Assembly: GCF_022023855.1 (NCBI RefSeq)
Contig: NZ_CP059452.1
Span: 427,501 to 491,500, forward strand
Reading direction: 5' to 3'
DNA length: 64,000 nt
Source of the DNA: Azospirillum brasilense
GTDB taxonomy: Bacteria > Pseudomonadota > Alphaproteobacteria > Azospirillales > Azospirillaceae
Notes under the pieces: generated by a model
What the model was told of the DNA's origin: nothing
Databases searched by the model: none
The model's input: the letters and a program-made list of their open reading frames with translations, nothing else
Shown here: positions 17,581 to 25,889 of the stretch, piece by piece
How the letters are laid out: every line of letters begins with the position of its first letter
Numbering within the stretch: the stretch's first letter is position 1
Position numbers and translations under genes: made by a program

Positions 17581-18351
17581 ATGCCCGACGTCGCCACGCC
17601 CGACACCCTGTCCTCCAGCCCCGTCGCGGCGGAGCCTGCGGCGTCCGTCATCGAAGGCCGGGTGGACGCAGTCCAGGCCGGACGGATCTACGGCTGGGCC
17701 TGGGACCGCTCCTACCCCGCCGACCGCCTGACGGTGGAGTTCCGCGCCGAGATGCCGGACGGCCGCAGCGTGGTCCTGGGGCGTGCGTTGGCCGATCGCC
17801 CGCGCGAGGATCTGGTGGGCGGCAACTTCGGCGACGGGCACCATGCCTTCGAGGCCGACCTTGAAGTTCCGGAGGGGCTCGACCAGACGCGCGTCGTTGC
17901 CGTGGTCGTGGCGCCCAGCACCGGCACCATCGCCACCTTCGCCCAGCCGAGCGCCGAGGAGAAGCTGCTGGAACGCACGCTCGCCCCGCATCTGGTGCGC
18001 ATCGCCGCCGGGCTGGACGCCGCCCGCCGCGATCACCAGCAGATCGCCGCCGGCCAGCAGGGCATCGCCCGGCTGCTGCGCGAGACGCAGGAGCGCATCG
18101 CCGCCGGCCAGGCCGGAGCCGGTGCCGCCGTGGCGCAGCAAGCAGCCCTGTCGGACGCGCTCCACAGCCTTCAGGAGCGGGTGGCCGGGCTGGAAGTCTT
18201 CCTCGTCCGCATGGACACGACGCTGCGTGGATTCGACGACGCGCTGAAGGTGAAGGCGGCCAAGTCGCACGCCCCCGCCATCATCGCGGCCCTGGCCTCG
18301 GCCGTGGGAGCCTTCGCCGCGACGGTGATCGGGCTGGCGATCTTCGGATAA
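17581..18351 (+). CDS. Membrane-anchored protein with GWAWD-type domain and coiled coil
   Basis: A 256-residue protein in three parts. Residues 22-120 form a beta-rich domain with the motif GRIYGWAWDRSYPADRLTVE, a type of module often fused to bacterial glycosyltransferases and echoed in the proteins at 6938 and 11416. Residues 135-220 are a predicted coiled coil with repeated GQQGIARLLRETQERI-like heptads. The last 25 residues (IIAALASAVGAFAATVIGLA) are one membrane helix. There is no signal peptide, so the body is probably cytoplasmic and tethered by its tail. It may hold glycosyltransferases at the membrane; that is inference. The start is the ATG at 17581; a GTG 9 bases earlier is possible. 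Confidence 0.65.
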   Translation: MPDVATPDTLSSSPVAAEPAASVIEGRVDAVQAGRIYGWAWDRSYPADRLTVEFRAEMPDGRSVVLGRALADRPREDLVGGNFGDGHHAFEADLEVPEGLDQTRVVAVVVAPSTGTIATFAQPSAEEKLLERTLAPHLVRIAAGLDAARRDHQQIAAGQQGIARLLRETQERIAAGQAGAGAAVAQQAALSDALHSLQERVAGLEVFLVRMDTTLRGFDDALKVKAAKSHAPAIIAALASAVGAFAATVIGLAIFG

Positions 18352-18597
18352 CGGTCGCCCTCCCGGCTCCTGCTCCAAAACTCCGTTTCATCGTTCCCGG
18401 GCGCTTCAGCCGCCGCCGACCCCGGCGGCGGCTTTGCCGTGCGCCGGTGGTGGACGCGCCGCCGCTCCGCGTGCCACCCTGCGTGACGCGCGTCCCGCCG
18501 GGAACTTGCGGGCCGCGATGCGGCGTTCTGGACATCCCTGAAACGAACCGCATTCCGAGCCGACAAGGCCGATGGTCTTAACCGGGAGACATGCGAC

Positions 18598-19068
18598 ATG
18601 CCCGCAGACGGTCCGTCCACCCCTCCGAATCCCCCGCTCGGCGGCAGCCTCATCACGCCCAAGGATCTCCACGCGATCACCGAAGCGCAGGAGATGGCCC
18701 GGCGGAAGGAGGCGCAGGAGCTTGAGAAGAAAAGGCAGGAGGAGCAGAACGCGATCCATGACGCCTTCATGCACCAGCACATCCGTCCCGACGCCAAGGA
18801 GCGCTTCACCCACGCCGTGCGCGCCGCAGCGGAACGCGGAGAAACCGAAATCCAGATCGTGCGCTTTCCGAGCAGCTATTGCAGCGATGGCGGCCGGGCG
18901 ATCAACAATTTCGAGCCCGACTGGCCGGACAGCCTCACCGGTTTCGCGCGAGAGGTTTACGATAACTACGACCGTTATCTACGCCCCGCCGGCTACAAGC
19001 TGCGCGCCCAGATTCTGAGCTATCCCGGCGGCATGCCCGGTGATGTCGGCGTCTTCCTGCACTGGTGA
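18598..19068 (+). CDS. Conserved hypothetical protein, 156 aa
   Basis: A 156-residue soluble protein. Residues 20-55 are a charged helix (EMARRKEAQELEKKRQEEQN), followed by a compact alpha/beta domain: ERGETEIQIVRFPSSYCSDG, GRAINNFEPDWPDSL, and a C-terminus ending GDVGVFLHW. No signal peptide or membrane segment is seen. GGGAG lies about 10 bases before the ATG. It stands alone, 246 bases after the coiled-coil protein and convergent with the beta-helix gene. I do not recognise a named family. Confidence 0.65.
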   Translation: MPADGPSTPPNPPLGGSLITPKDLHAITEAQEMARRKEAQELEKKRQEEQNAIHDAFMHQHIRPDAKERFTHAVRAAAERGETEIQIVRFPSSYCSDGGRAINNFEPDWPDSLTGFAREVYDNYDRYLRPAGYKLRAQILSYPGGMPGDVGVFLHW

Positions 19069-19091
19069 TCGCCGGCATCCGAACGCACCGA

Positions 19092-19116
19092 CGCCCGGCC
19101 AAGGAATGGCCGGGCG
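19092..19116. terminator. Stem-loop between convergent genes
   Basis: A perfect 10-base stem, CGCCCGGCCA with TGGCCGGGCG around the loop AGGAA, in the 84-base gap between convergent genes at 19068 and 19153. No T-run follows on either strand. The position suggests a bidirectional 3' end. Confidence 0.5.
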
Positions 19117-19152
19117 CGGTCGTCGCCGAAACGATGGAGAGAGAACCCGTCC

Positions 19153-20865
19153 TTAGGCGGTCGGGCTGGCCTTGGAGGCCGAGGAGATGGTGTTGTTGGC
19201 AACGTTCTGGCTGATGCTGTCGGCGATGGACACCGCCGAGCGGCCGTTGTTGTTGTTGAAGATGTTGTCGTGCACGTCGAGCGTGATCGACCCGGCGCCC
19301 TTCAGGTGCTCCATGATGCCGCCGTTGTTGTTGAAGATCTCGTTGCCGTAGATCTTGTAGGTGACGCTGGTGCCCTGATTCTGGCCGACCGAGATGCCGA
19401 CGTTGGCGTTGCCGTAGATCGTGTTGTCGTAGATCTCGGTGCTCGACTTGGCGAGGATGCCGGCGCCGCGCGGGTTGTCGTAGATCGTGTTGTCGTGGAT
19501 CTTCAGCGTGCTGTTGGCCTGGCTGTGGTCGTGGTACAGCCCGTGCGACCGGCCGTCGCCGCCGCCGGCGCCGTTGTTGAAGATCGTGTTGCCGGCGATC
19601 TCACCGCTCAGGATGCGGCCGTTCCAGCCCGAATACACACCGTCGGTCCGCCAGCCGTTGTCGCTGATGGTGTTGTTGGTGAAGTACTGGTCGGCGTTGT
19701 CGGCGGAGTAATGCACGATGCCGTAGGCGCCGTTGCCGTCGATCGTGGAATGGTCGATCCGCAGCCCGTGCGAGGTGCCGCTGATGACGACGCCCGAGCC
19801 GTGGTTGTCGACGATCTGCGAGTTGGTGACCTTCACGTTGTCGGCGCCGCCGTTGAGCAGCAGGCCGGCGTCGCCCGAACCCTTCATGGTCAGGCTGTCG
19901 AAGGTGATGTTGTCCTTGTTGTTCAGGCTGACGGCGTAGCTGGAGCCGCTGGCCGCCTCAATCACCGGGTTGGCGCCGGAGCCGTAGGCGCCGTAGACGA
20001 TCGGCTTGTCGGAGGTGCCGGAGGTCGAGGCCAGAAGGCTGTCGTGCCAGGTCTCGCCACGCTCGAACAGGACCAGCGAACCGGCCGCGAAGTTGGTCGA
20101 GTTCACCTTGTCCAGCGACTTCCAGGCCTGGTTCGCGTCGTGGCCGGAGTTGCTGTCGCTGCCATTGGTCGCATCGACGTAGTAGATCTGCGAGGCCGGG
20201 GTGGACGGGTAGTCCGACGTGCCGGAGGTCGGCGCCGTGGGGGCGGCCGGGGCCGCGGCGGCGGTCGTCGCGAAGAACTCCTTCGGCGCGGCGACGGCCA
20301 GCGTGCCGTTCCACCACATGTTGGCCTGACCCGGGACGACGTCCTTGCCGTCGAGCGCGCCCTTGTCATAGGTGACGGACGGATCGGTCGGGGCGACCTT
20401 GTGGCCGTTGATGGAGATGGCGTTGACCGTCAGGTTGCGGTCCTGCCCATCGACGGCGCCGTCGTTGTCGTACTGGATCTGAATCTTGTGCGCCTGATCG
20501 GCGGTCACGTTGGCATCGAAGGAGAAATCCTTGGCATCGCCGCCCGCGGTGCCTTCGCCGACCACGGCGCCGTCCACCAGCAGTTTGAAATGGGGCGAGA
20601 CGCCGCCCGCAGCGGTGCCGGAGGCGTTCACGACGATCTTGGCGGTGGAGGCGGCAGCGGCCGTGGCATCGGCCAGCGCCAGAGGCTGTGCGGTGGTCTG
20701 GAGTGCCTGGAGATGGAGAATTGAGTCCGGCGTCGCGGTGCTGTCGGCGGTCACCGGGGTGATGCTGTCGACAACAGCCTGAAACGGATCGGCACCAGAA
20801 TCGCTGACAAAACCGGTCGTGTCGGCGTGGTTCTGATGATCAAGCTCAATGGCCATATGTTCCAT
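19153..20865 (-). CDS. Right-handed parallel beta-helix protein with CBM36/60-like module
   Basis: A 570-residue acidic protein. Residues 70-175 resemble the small calcium-dependent xylan-binding modules of families 36/60 (KIVVNASGTAAGG, FKLLVDGAVVGEG, HKIQIQYDNDGAVDGQDRNL). A linker follows, then from residue 230 a beta-helix introduced by YYVDATNGSDSNSG and built of repeated coils such as NVKVTNSQIVDNHGSG and LKIHDNTIYDNPRGAG, the fold of pectate lyases and alginate epimerases. No Sec signal peptide is visible, so export, if any, would need type I or another route. A role in binding or cutting acidic polysaccharides is plausible; no catalytic triad was identified. An ATG three codons in is an alternative start. 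Confidence 0.75.
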   Translation of the reverse strand: MEHMAIELDHQNHADTTGFVSDSGADPFQAVVDSITPVTADSTATPDSILHLQALQTTAQPLALADATAAAASTAKIVVNASGTAAGGVSPHFKLLVDGAVVGEGTAGGDAKDFSFDANVTADQAHKIQIQYDNDGAVDGQDRNLTVNAISINGHKVAPTDPSVTYDKGALDGKDVVPGQANMWWNGTLAVAAPKEFFATTAAAAPAAPTAPTSGTSDYPSTPASQIYYVDATNGSDSNSGHDANQAWKSLDKVNSTNFAAGSLVLFERGETWHDSLLASTSGTSDKPIVYGAYGSGANPVIEAASGSSYAVSLNNKDNITFDSLTMKGSGDAGLLLNGGADNVKVTNSQIVDNHGSGVVISGTSHGLRIDHSTIDGNGAYGIVHYSADNADQYFTNNTISDNGWRTDGVYSGWNGRILSGEIAGNTIFNNGAGGGDGRSHGLYHDHSQANSTLKIHDNTIYDNPRGAGILAKSSTEIYDNTIYGNANVGISVGQNQGTSVTYKIYGNEIFNNNGGIMEHLKGAGSITLDVHDNIFNNNNGRSAVSIADSISQNVANNTISSASKASPTA

Positions 20866-21366
20866 GGTCTTTCACTCTTTCCTTTTTTACAGCGCCACGT
20901 TTGTGGCGGTGGGCGGGAATGTGCGCGGATCGCGCCGTCCCGCTTGCTGTGCGCTCAATCGTTTTCGACAGGACCGGAGCCTAGCCAGCACCGTGTGGCC
21001 TTAAATGGTTCGATTTTAGGATAATTAGTTTTTGAAGTGCGCCAAATCCGTCACAGGAATTTACCCAACGAAAGAGGTAGTTCCTCGAATTTAAGCGTTA
21101 CCACGAAGGGGGTAACTCTTTCGGTAAATTTTTGAAATTGCATCGAAATACAAGAATTTAGCAGCCGATTATCGATGGCTTCTTGCGCCGCACCCAATGA
21201 TTGGGCCCGGTCGTCTTGTGACATTCCTGTTGAAGAAAGCTGGGATGCCACATACCATACGCCACACGGACAGTTTGAATAACAAACAATCCGTCTCGCC
21301 AGACAATCCAAAAATGATGAGCCGTGCCGACGGAAGCCCGGCCACCCAAAAGGGAAGGAATGAGGC
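20866..21366. other. AT-richer divergent intergenic region
   Basis: About 500 bases between the beta-helix gene (leftward) and tctC (rightward). Composition is more AT-rich than in the flanking genes, notably 21000-21180. A GTTACC/GGTAAC inverted repeat lies at 21097-21116. Both promoters should be here but I cannot place them. No reading frame looks like a gene. Confidence 0.45.
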
Positions 21367-22440
21367 ATGAAGGACGTACAGCGCCCGCGCTGCGCGCGGA
21401 AGACCCCTTTTGACTCCTTCGCTTTTAAAAGACCCCATAGAAGAACGCTCGCCAGCGGAACGGCTCTGGCCGGCGCGCTCGGCCTTCTGCTGCTCCCGGT
21501 CGCGGCCCAGGCCGCCTGGGAGCCGACCAAATCGGTCGAATTCGTCGTCCCGGCGGGAACCGGTGGCGGCGCCGACCAGATGGCGCGGATGATCCAGGGT
21601 ATCATTCAGAAGAACAACCTGATGGGCCAGCCCATCGTCGTCATCAACAAGTCGGGCGGCGCCGGCGCGGAAGGCTTCCTCGACGTCAAGTCGTCGAACC
21701 GCAACCCGCACAAGATCATCATCACCCTGTCCAACCTGTTCACCACGCCCCTGGCGACCGGCGTTCCCTTCTCCTGGAAGGACATGACCCCGGTGGCAAT
21801 GCTGGCGCTGGACAACTTCGTCCTGTGGGTGAACAGCGAGGCTCCGCAGAAATCGCCCAAGGAGTTCGTCGAGGCCGCGAAGGAGGGCGGCGCCAACCGC
21901 TTCAAGATGGGCGGCACCGGTTCCAAGCAGGAGGACCAGATCATCACCGCCGCCATCGAGCAGTCGGCGGGCGTCACCTTCACCTACGTCCCCTACAAGG
22001 GCGGCGGCGACGTGGCGGCCCAGCTCGTCGGCAACCACATCAACGCCAGCGTCAACAACCCGATCGAGGCGGTGTCGCAATGGCGGGCCGGCGCGCTGCG
22101 GCCCTTGTGCGTCTTCGACAAGGAGCGCATCCCGCTGAAGGAGCCGGTGGCCGACGGCAAGTCGTGGAACAGCATCCCGACCTGCAAGGAGTCCGGGCTG
22201 GACGTGGAATACACCATGCTGCGCGGCATCTTCATGGGGCCGGGCGTCACGCCGGAGCAGATCGCCTACTATGTGGACCTCTTCAAGAAAGTCCGCGAGA
22301 CGGAGGAGTGGAAGGACTTCATGGCGAAAGGGGCCTTCAACGTCAGCTTCAAGACCGGCGACGAGTTCAAGACTTGGCTGACCGCGGCGGAAACCCAGCA
22401 TAAGACGCTGATGGACAAGGCGGGCTTCACCAAGCAATAG
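21367..22440 (+). CDS. tctC: Tripartite tricarboxylate transporter substrate-binding protein
   Basis: A 357-residue periplasmic solute receptor of the TctC/Bug family, which captures di- or tricarboxylates or related organic acids and hands them to TctAB. A long basic N-region is followed by the signal helix LASGTALAGALGLLLLPVAAQAAWEP, cleaved after AQA. The mature start WEPTKSVEFVVPAGTGGGAD carries the family's first ligand loop, and GTGSKQEDQIITAAIEQSAGV and YVPYKGGGDVAAQLVG the second. AAGGAATGAGGC precedes the ATG. It leads a three-gene operon. The substrate cannot be told from sequence. Confidence 0.92.
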   Translation: MKDVQRPRCARKTPFDSFAFKRPHRRTLASGTALAGALGLLLLPVAAQAAWEPTKSVEFVVPAGTGGGADQMARMIQGIIQKNNLMGQPIVVINKSGGAGAEGFLDVKSSNRNPHKIIITLSNLFTTPLATGVPFSWKDMTPVAMLALDNFVLWVNSEAPQKSPKEFVEAAKEGGANRFKMGGTGSKQEDQIITAAIEQSAGVTFTYVPYKGGGDVAAQLVGNHINASVNNPIEAVSQWRAGALRPLCVFDKERIPLKEPVADGKSWNSIPTCKESGLDVEYTMLRGIFMGPGVTPEQIAYYVDLFKKVRETEEWKDFMAKGAFNVSFKTGDEFKTWLTAAETQHKTLMDKAGFTKQ

Positions 22441-22463
22441 CCCCTCTCGTCCGACGCGCGGCC

Positions 22464-22484
22464 CCCGGGGCATCGCGCCCCGGG
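22464..22484 (+). terminator. Hairpin between tctC and tctB
   Basis: Stem CCCGGGGC (22464-22471) with GCCCCGGG (22477-22484) 24 bases after the tctC stop. No T-run. It fits an mRNA-protecting hairpin that keeps binding-protein transcript more abundant than the membrane genes, as known in other transporter operons; the effect here is inferred. Confidence 0.5.
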
Positions 22485-22523
22485 CGCCCTCCCCAACCTT
22501 TCGGGTTTTCGTGGGAGTGAGCC

Positions 22524-23030
22524 ATGGAGCATGGAACGCAGAACAGTGATCCGGTCGTCTCGAACCGGACCATGGAGATCGTCGTCGCCGGGCTGTTTGC
22601 CCTCGTCGCCCTGGTGGTGATGGCCGACAGCATCCGCGTCGGCAACGGCTGGGGGTCCGACGGGCCGAAGGCCGGTTACTTCCCCTTCTATGTCGGCCTG
22701 ATCATGCTGGTCAGCAGTCTGGCCACGCTGACGGTCAACCTCTGGCGCCACAGCGGCGAACGAACCGCCTTCGTCGAGAAGCACCAGCTCGCCCTGGTTC
22801 TCAAGGTGCTGGTCCCCAGCGCCGTCTTCGTGATCCTGACTGCCTTCCTGGGCATCTATCTGTCGGCGGTGCTGTTCATCGCCTTCTTCATGCATTGGGT
22901 GGGCAAGTATCCGCTCAAGACGATCCTGCCCGTCGCCATCCTCGTGCCCGCGGGCCTCTTCGTGATGTTCGAGATCTGGTTCCTGGTACCGCTTCCCAAG
23001 GGGCCGGTGGAGACGATGTTCGGGTTCTGA
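22524..23030 (+). CDS. tctB: Tripartite tricarboxylate transporter small membrane protein
   Basis: A 168-residue protein with four hydrophobic helices (near residues 12-32, 52-70, 90-125 and 128-155), the TctB layout. The GWGSDGPKAGYFPFYVGLI segment is characteristic of the family. With TctA it forms the inner-membrane complex driven by an ion gradient. The gene lies between tctC and tctA with a GTGGGAGTGAGCC leader before the ATG. Function is tied to that of its neighbours. Confidence 0.88.
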   Translation: MEHGTQNSDPVVSNRTMEIVVAGLFALVALVVMADSIRVGNGWGSDGPKAGYFPFYVGLIMLVSSLATLTVNLWRHSGERTAFVEKHQLALVLKVLVPSAVFVILTAFLGIYLSAVLFIAFFMHWVGKYPLKTILPVAILVPAGLFVMFEIWFLVPLPKGPVETMFGF

Positions 23031-23055
23031 CCAGTCCAGTTTTTTAAAAGCCGGG

Positions 23056-23075
23056 GCGGCCGCGGGAACGGCCGC
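23056..23075 (+). terminator. Hairpin between tctB and tctA
   Basis: Stem GCGGCCG/CGGCCGC with a short loop, 26 bases after the tctB stop. It lacks a T-run and is more likely to affect mRNA stability than to end transcription. Confidence 0.35.
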
Positions 23076-23203
23076 GCACACCGAAGCAGCGGCAGGCATC
23101 CGCGACGAACCAGCCCATGCGGCGGGGACGAACCCCGCCCTGCGCGCTCAAGACGCGACGCTTCCAGACGGAACGGGCGCGGATGCCGGAAAGGGAGGGA
23201 AAC

Positions 23204-24730
23204 TTGGAAGCGCTCGGGTCACTCATACACGGGTTCGGCGTGCTCGCCGATCCCATGAACATCGCCTACATGTTCATCGGCATCACGCTGGGCGTCCTGA
23301 TCGGCGTGCTGCCGGGGCTGGGCGGGGCGAACGGGGTGGCGATCCTGCTGCCCCTGACCTTCAGCATGTCGCCGACCTCCGCCATCATCATGCTCTCCTG
23401 CATCTATTGGGGGGCGTTGTTCGGCGGGGCCATCACCTCGGTCCTGTTCAACATACCGGGCGAGCCATGGTCGGTGGCGACCACCTTCGACGGCCACCCC
23501 ATGGCGCAGAAGGGCCATGCGGGCGAGGCGCTGACGGCGGCCTTCACCTCGTCCTTCTTCGGGGCGTTCGTGGCGGTCCTGCTCATCACCTTCCTGGCCC
23601 CGGTGATCGCCGGCTTCGCCCTGCGCTTCGGCCCGGCGGAGTTCTTCGCGGTCCAGCTTCTGACATTTTGCAGTTTCGTCGGCATGGGCAGCGAGTCCCC
23701 CTTCAAGGTGCTGTGCGCCATGATGCTGGGCTTCGCGCTGGCCGCGGTCGGGCTGGACAGCGTGACCGGCGAACTGCGCATGACCTTCGGCTCGGTGGAG
23801 ATGCTGCGCGGCTTCGACTTCCTGATCGCGGTCATCGGCCTGTTCGGCATCGGCGAAATCCTCCTGACCATGGAGGAAGGGCTCGCCTTCAAGGGCAAGA
23901 GTGCCAAGATCAACGCCAAGGTCGTGTGGGAGACCTGGAAGAGCCTGCCCCGCTACTGGGTCACTGCCATCCGCGGCTCCATCGTCGGCTGCTGGATGGG
24001 CATCACGCCCGGCGGCGCCACCCCAGCCTCCTTCATGAGCTACGGCCTCGCCAAGCGCTTCTCCAAGAACCGCCAGAATTTCGGCAACGGCGAGGTGGAG
24101 GGCGTGGTCGCTCCGGAAACCGCGGCCCACGCCGCCGGCACCAGCGCGCTGCTGCCCATGCTGACTCTGGGCATCCCCGGCTCGCCCACCGCGGCGGTGC
24201 TGCTGGGCGGCCTGCTGATCTGGGGGCTCCAGCCCGGCCCGCTGCTGTTCGTCGAACAGAAGGAGTTTGTCTGGGGCCTGATCGCCAGCATGTATCTGGG
24301 CAACATCGCCGGGCTGATCGTGGTGCTGACCACGGTTCCGGTCTTCGCCTCGATCCTGCGCATCCCCTTCAGCATCATCGCGCCGGTCATCGTGGTGATC
24401 TGCGCGGTCGGTGCCTACACGGTGCACAACGCCTTCCTCGACATCGTCATGATGCTGGTGTTCGGCGTCGTCGGCTACGTCTTCAAGAAGCTGTCCTACC
24501 CGCTGGCCCCGCTGGTGCTGGCCCTGGTGCTGGGCGACATGGCGGAAAGCTCCTTCCGGCAGGCCATGCTGGTGTCGCAGGGCGATCTGGCGATCTTCTG
24601 GTCCAACCCGCTGGTCGGCAGCATCGTCACCCTGGCGCTGGTCATGCTGTTCTGGCCGGTGCTCTCCGCCCTGCTGCGCAAGCGGCAGTCCCGGCAGGAC
24701 GGCGGGACCCAGGTGATCCCCGTGAAATAG
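23204..24730 (+). CDS. tctA: Tripartite tricarboxylate transporter large permease
   Basis: A permease of 508 residues with about 12 membrane helices, the transport channel of the TctABC system. The family signature GVLPGLGGANGVAILLPLTF appears near residue 34, with PGEPWSVATTFDGHPMAQ and the second-half repeat PGGATPASFMSYG and TLGIPGSPTAAVLLGGLL. I prefer the TTG at 23204, where AAGGGAGGG ends 4-5 bases upstream and the protein then begins at the usual LGSLIHGFGVL helix; an in-frame ATG at 23183 is the alternative. The last six codons including the stop are duplicated immediately downstream. Confidence 0.92.
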   Translation: MEALGSLIHGFGVLADPMNIAYMFIGITLGVLIGVLPGLGGANGVAILLPLTFSMSPTSAIIMLSCIYWGALFGGAITSVLFNIPGEPWSVATTFDGHPMAQKGHAGEALTAAFTSSFFGAFVAVLLITFLAPVIAGFALRFGPAEFFAVQLLTFCSFVGMGSESPFKVLCAMMLGFALAAVGLDSVTGELRMTFGSVEMLRGFDFLIAVIGLFGIGEILLTMEEGLAFKGKSAKINAKVVWETWKSLPRYWVTAIRGSIVGCWMGITPGGATPASFMSYGLAKRFSKNRQNFGNGEVEGVVAPETAAHAAGTSALLPMLTLGIPGSPTAAVLLGGLLIWGLQPGPLLFVEQKEFVWGLIASMYLGNIAGLIVVLTTVPVFASILRIPFSIIAPVIVVICAVGAYTVHNAFLDIVMMLVFGVVGYVFKKLSYPLAPLVLALVLGDMAESSFRQAMLVSQGDLAIFWSNPLVGSIVTLALVMLFWPVLSALLRKRQSRQDGGTQVIPVK

Positions 24731-24748
24731 GTGATCCCGGTGAAATAG
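24713..24748 (+). repeat. 18-base tandem duplication across the tctA stop codon
   Basis: GTGATCCCCGTGAAATAG (24713-24730) is followed at once by GTGATCCCGGTGAAATAG (24731-24748), with one mismatch. The first copy supplies the tctA C-terminus (VIPVK and stop); the second is now untranslated. Confidence 0.9.
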
Positions 24749-24759
24749 CTCCACCCACT

Positions 24760-24796
24760 CCCCCGCCGGCGTCCGGGACGGGACGTCCGGCGGGGG
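24760..24796 (+). terminator. Probable terminator of the tct operon
   Basis: A perfect 10-base stem CCCCCGCCGG (24760-24769) with CCGGCGGGGG (24787-24796), inner pairs extending it, followed by ACCTTCTTCTC. It lies 30 bases after the tctA stop and 31 bases before the next gene. Confidence 0.65.
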
Positions 24797-24827
24797 ACCT
24801 TCTTCTCACATCGGGGGATTCGGGACG

Positions 24828-25532
24828 ATGGACACGTCCGATTTCATGATCGCTCTGCTCCAGATCATCTGGATCGACATCCTGCTGAGCGGCGACAACG
24901 CGCTGGTCATCGCGCTGGCCTGCCGCTCGCTGCCGCCGAAGCAACAGAAGATCGGCGTCTTCCTCGGCACCGCCGCGGCCATAGTGCTGCGCGTGCTGTT
25001 CGCCGTCATCATCGCCTATCTGCTGGCTATCCCGTACCTGAAGATCATCGGCGGGGCGCTGCTGTTCTGGATCGCCATCAAGCTGATGCTGCCCACCGAG
25101 GAGGAGGCGCAGGCGGAGCATGATGGCACCTCCGCCGGGCTGTGGGGGGTGGTCCGCACCATCGTGATCGCCGACGCGGTGATGAGCCTGGACAACGTCA
25201 TCGCCATCGCCGCCGCCTCGCACGGCAACACGGTCCTCCTGGTCCTGGGGCTGGCCATCAGCATTCCGCTGATCGTCTTCGGCAGCACGCTGATCCTGAA
25301 GGCCATCGAACGGCTGCCGGCCCTGGTCTATGCGGGCGCCGGGCTGCTCGGCTACATCGCGGCGGAAGTCATCCTCACCGACCCGAGCATCCATTCTCAC
25401 GTGACGGAAAGCCTGCCGGTGCTGACCGGGACGGCGCCCTTCGTCGCGGCGCTGGGGGTGATGACGGCCGGCTTCCTGATGGCCCGAAGCATCAACCGCC
25501 GCCGCGCCATGGTGGAGACCGATCCGGCCTGA
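24828..25532 (+). CDS. TerC/YjbE-family integral membrane protein
   Basis: A 234-residue membrane protein with about seven helices. The two family motifs, each with an Asp-Asn pair in a helix, are IDILLSGDNALVIALACR near residue 15 and IADAVMSLDNVIAIAAA near residue 115; they form the proposed metal path. TerC relatives of the YjbE/YkoY group are linked to manganese efflux or metal loading of exported proteins. Length and motif spacing are normal. It is separated from the tct operon by a strong hairpin, so it likely has its own promoter. Substrate is inferred from family only. Confidence 0.88.
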   Translation: MDTSDFMIALLQIIWIDILLSGDNALVIALACRSLPPKQQKIGVFLGTAAAIVLRVLFAVIIAYLLAIPYLKIIGGALLFWIAIKLMLPTEEEAQAEHDGTSAGLWGVVRTIVIADAVMSLDNVIAIAAASHGNTVLLVLGLAISIPLIVFGSTLILKAIERLPALVYAGAGLLGYIAAEVILTDPSIHSHVTESLPVLTGTAPFVAALGVMTAGFLMARSINRRRAMVETDPA

Positions 25533-25539
25533 GGAGCCG

Positions 25540-25728
25540 TCAGCAGGAAGAAGGGCGACGGGGCTCGCGGCAGCGACCGCCCCGGACCGCCCGAAAACGG
25601 CTCGGCAGGGCCATGGCGCGCACATCGCTGGTGATCTCGGAGATGAGGCCCGGATCGTTCCGCAAAATCTCCGTCACCACGGCGGCCAACCCGGCCAGGG
25701 CGAACACGACGGCAAGACTCTCCAACAT
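25540..25728 (-). CDS. Small membrane protein, 62 aa
   Basis: A 62-residue frame starting MLESLAVVFALAGLAAVVTE, one N-terminal membrane helix followed by a basic tail rich in Arg and ending with a Cys. CGGAG precedes the ATG by about 6 bases. It is convergent with the TerC-family gene (7-base gap). The family is unknown; it is listed because start, hydrophobic helix and ribosome site agree. Confidence 0.5.
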   Translation of the reverse strand: MLESLAVVFALAGLAAVVTEILRNDPGLISEITSDVRAMALPSRFRAVRGGRCREPRRPSSC

Positions 25729-25889
25729 GGGGAACTCCGGACTCTGACCACACTCATGCTGCGTTGCAGCACAGATGGCGCAAAGTCCGTTGGGGAGCAA
25801 GGGATAAGAAACGTAGCATTTCGTATACCAGACACGCAGCAGGAGCCGGACACAGGCTCCGCACCGCCAGTTCAGGGAGGAACGTCGAG

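Noticed and set aside
20980..21030. GGTTCGATTTT as the T-arm of a tRNA
   Set aside because: No matching acceptor, D- or anticodon stems surround it. I found no tRNA or rRNA in the window.
24731..24827. A metal riboswitch before the TerC-family gene
   Set aside because: Manganese riboswitches precede some TerC relatives, but this 97-base gap is mostly taken up by the tct terminator hairpin and leaves no room for the known structure.
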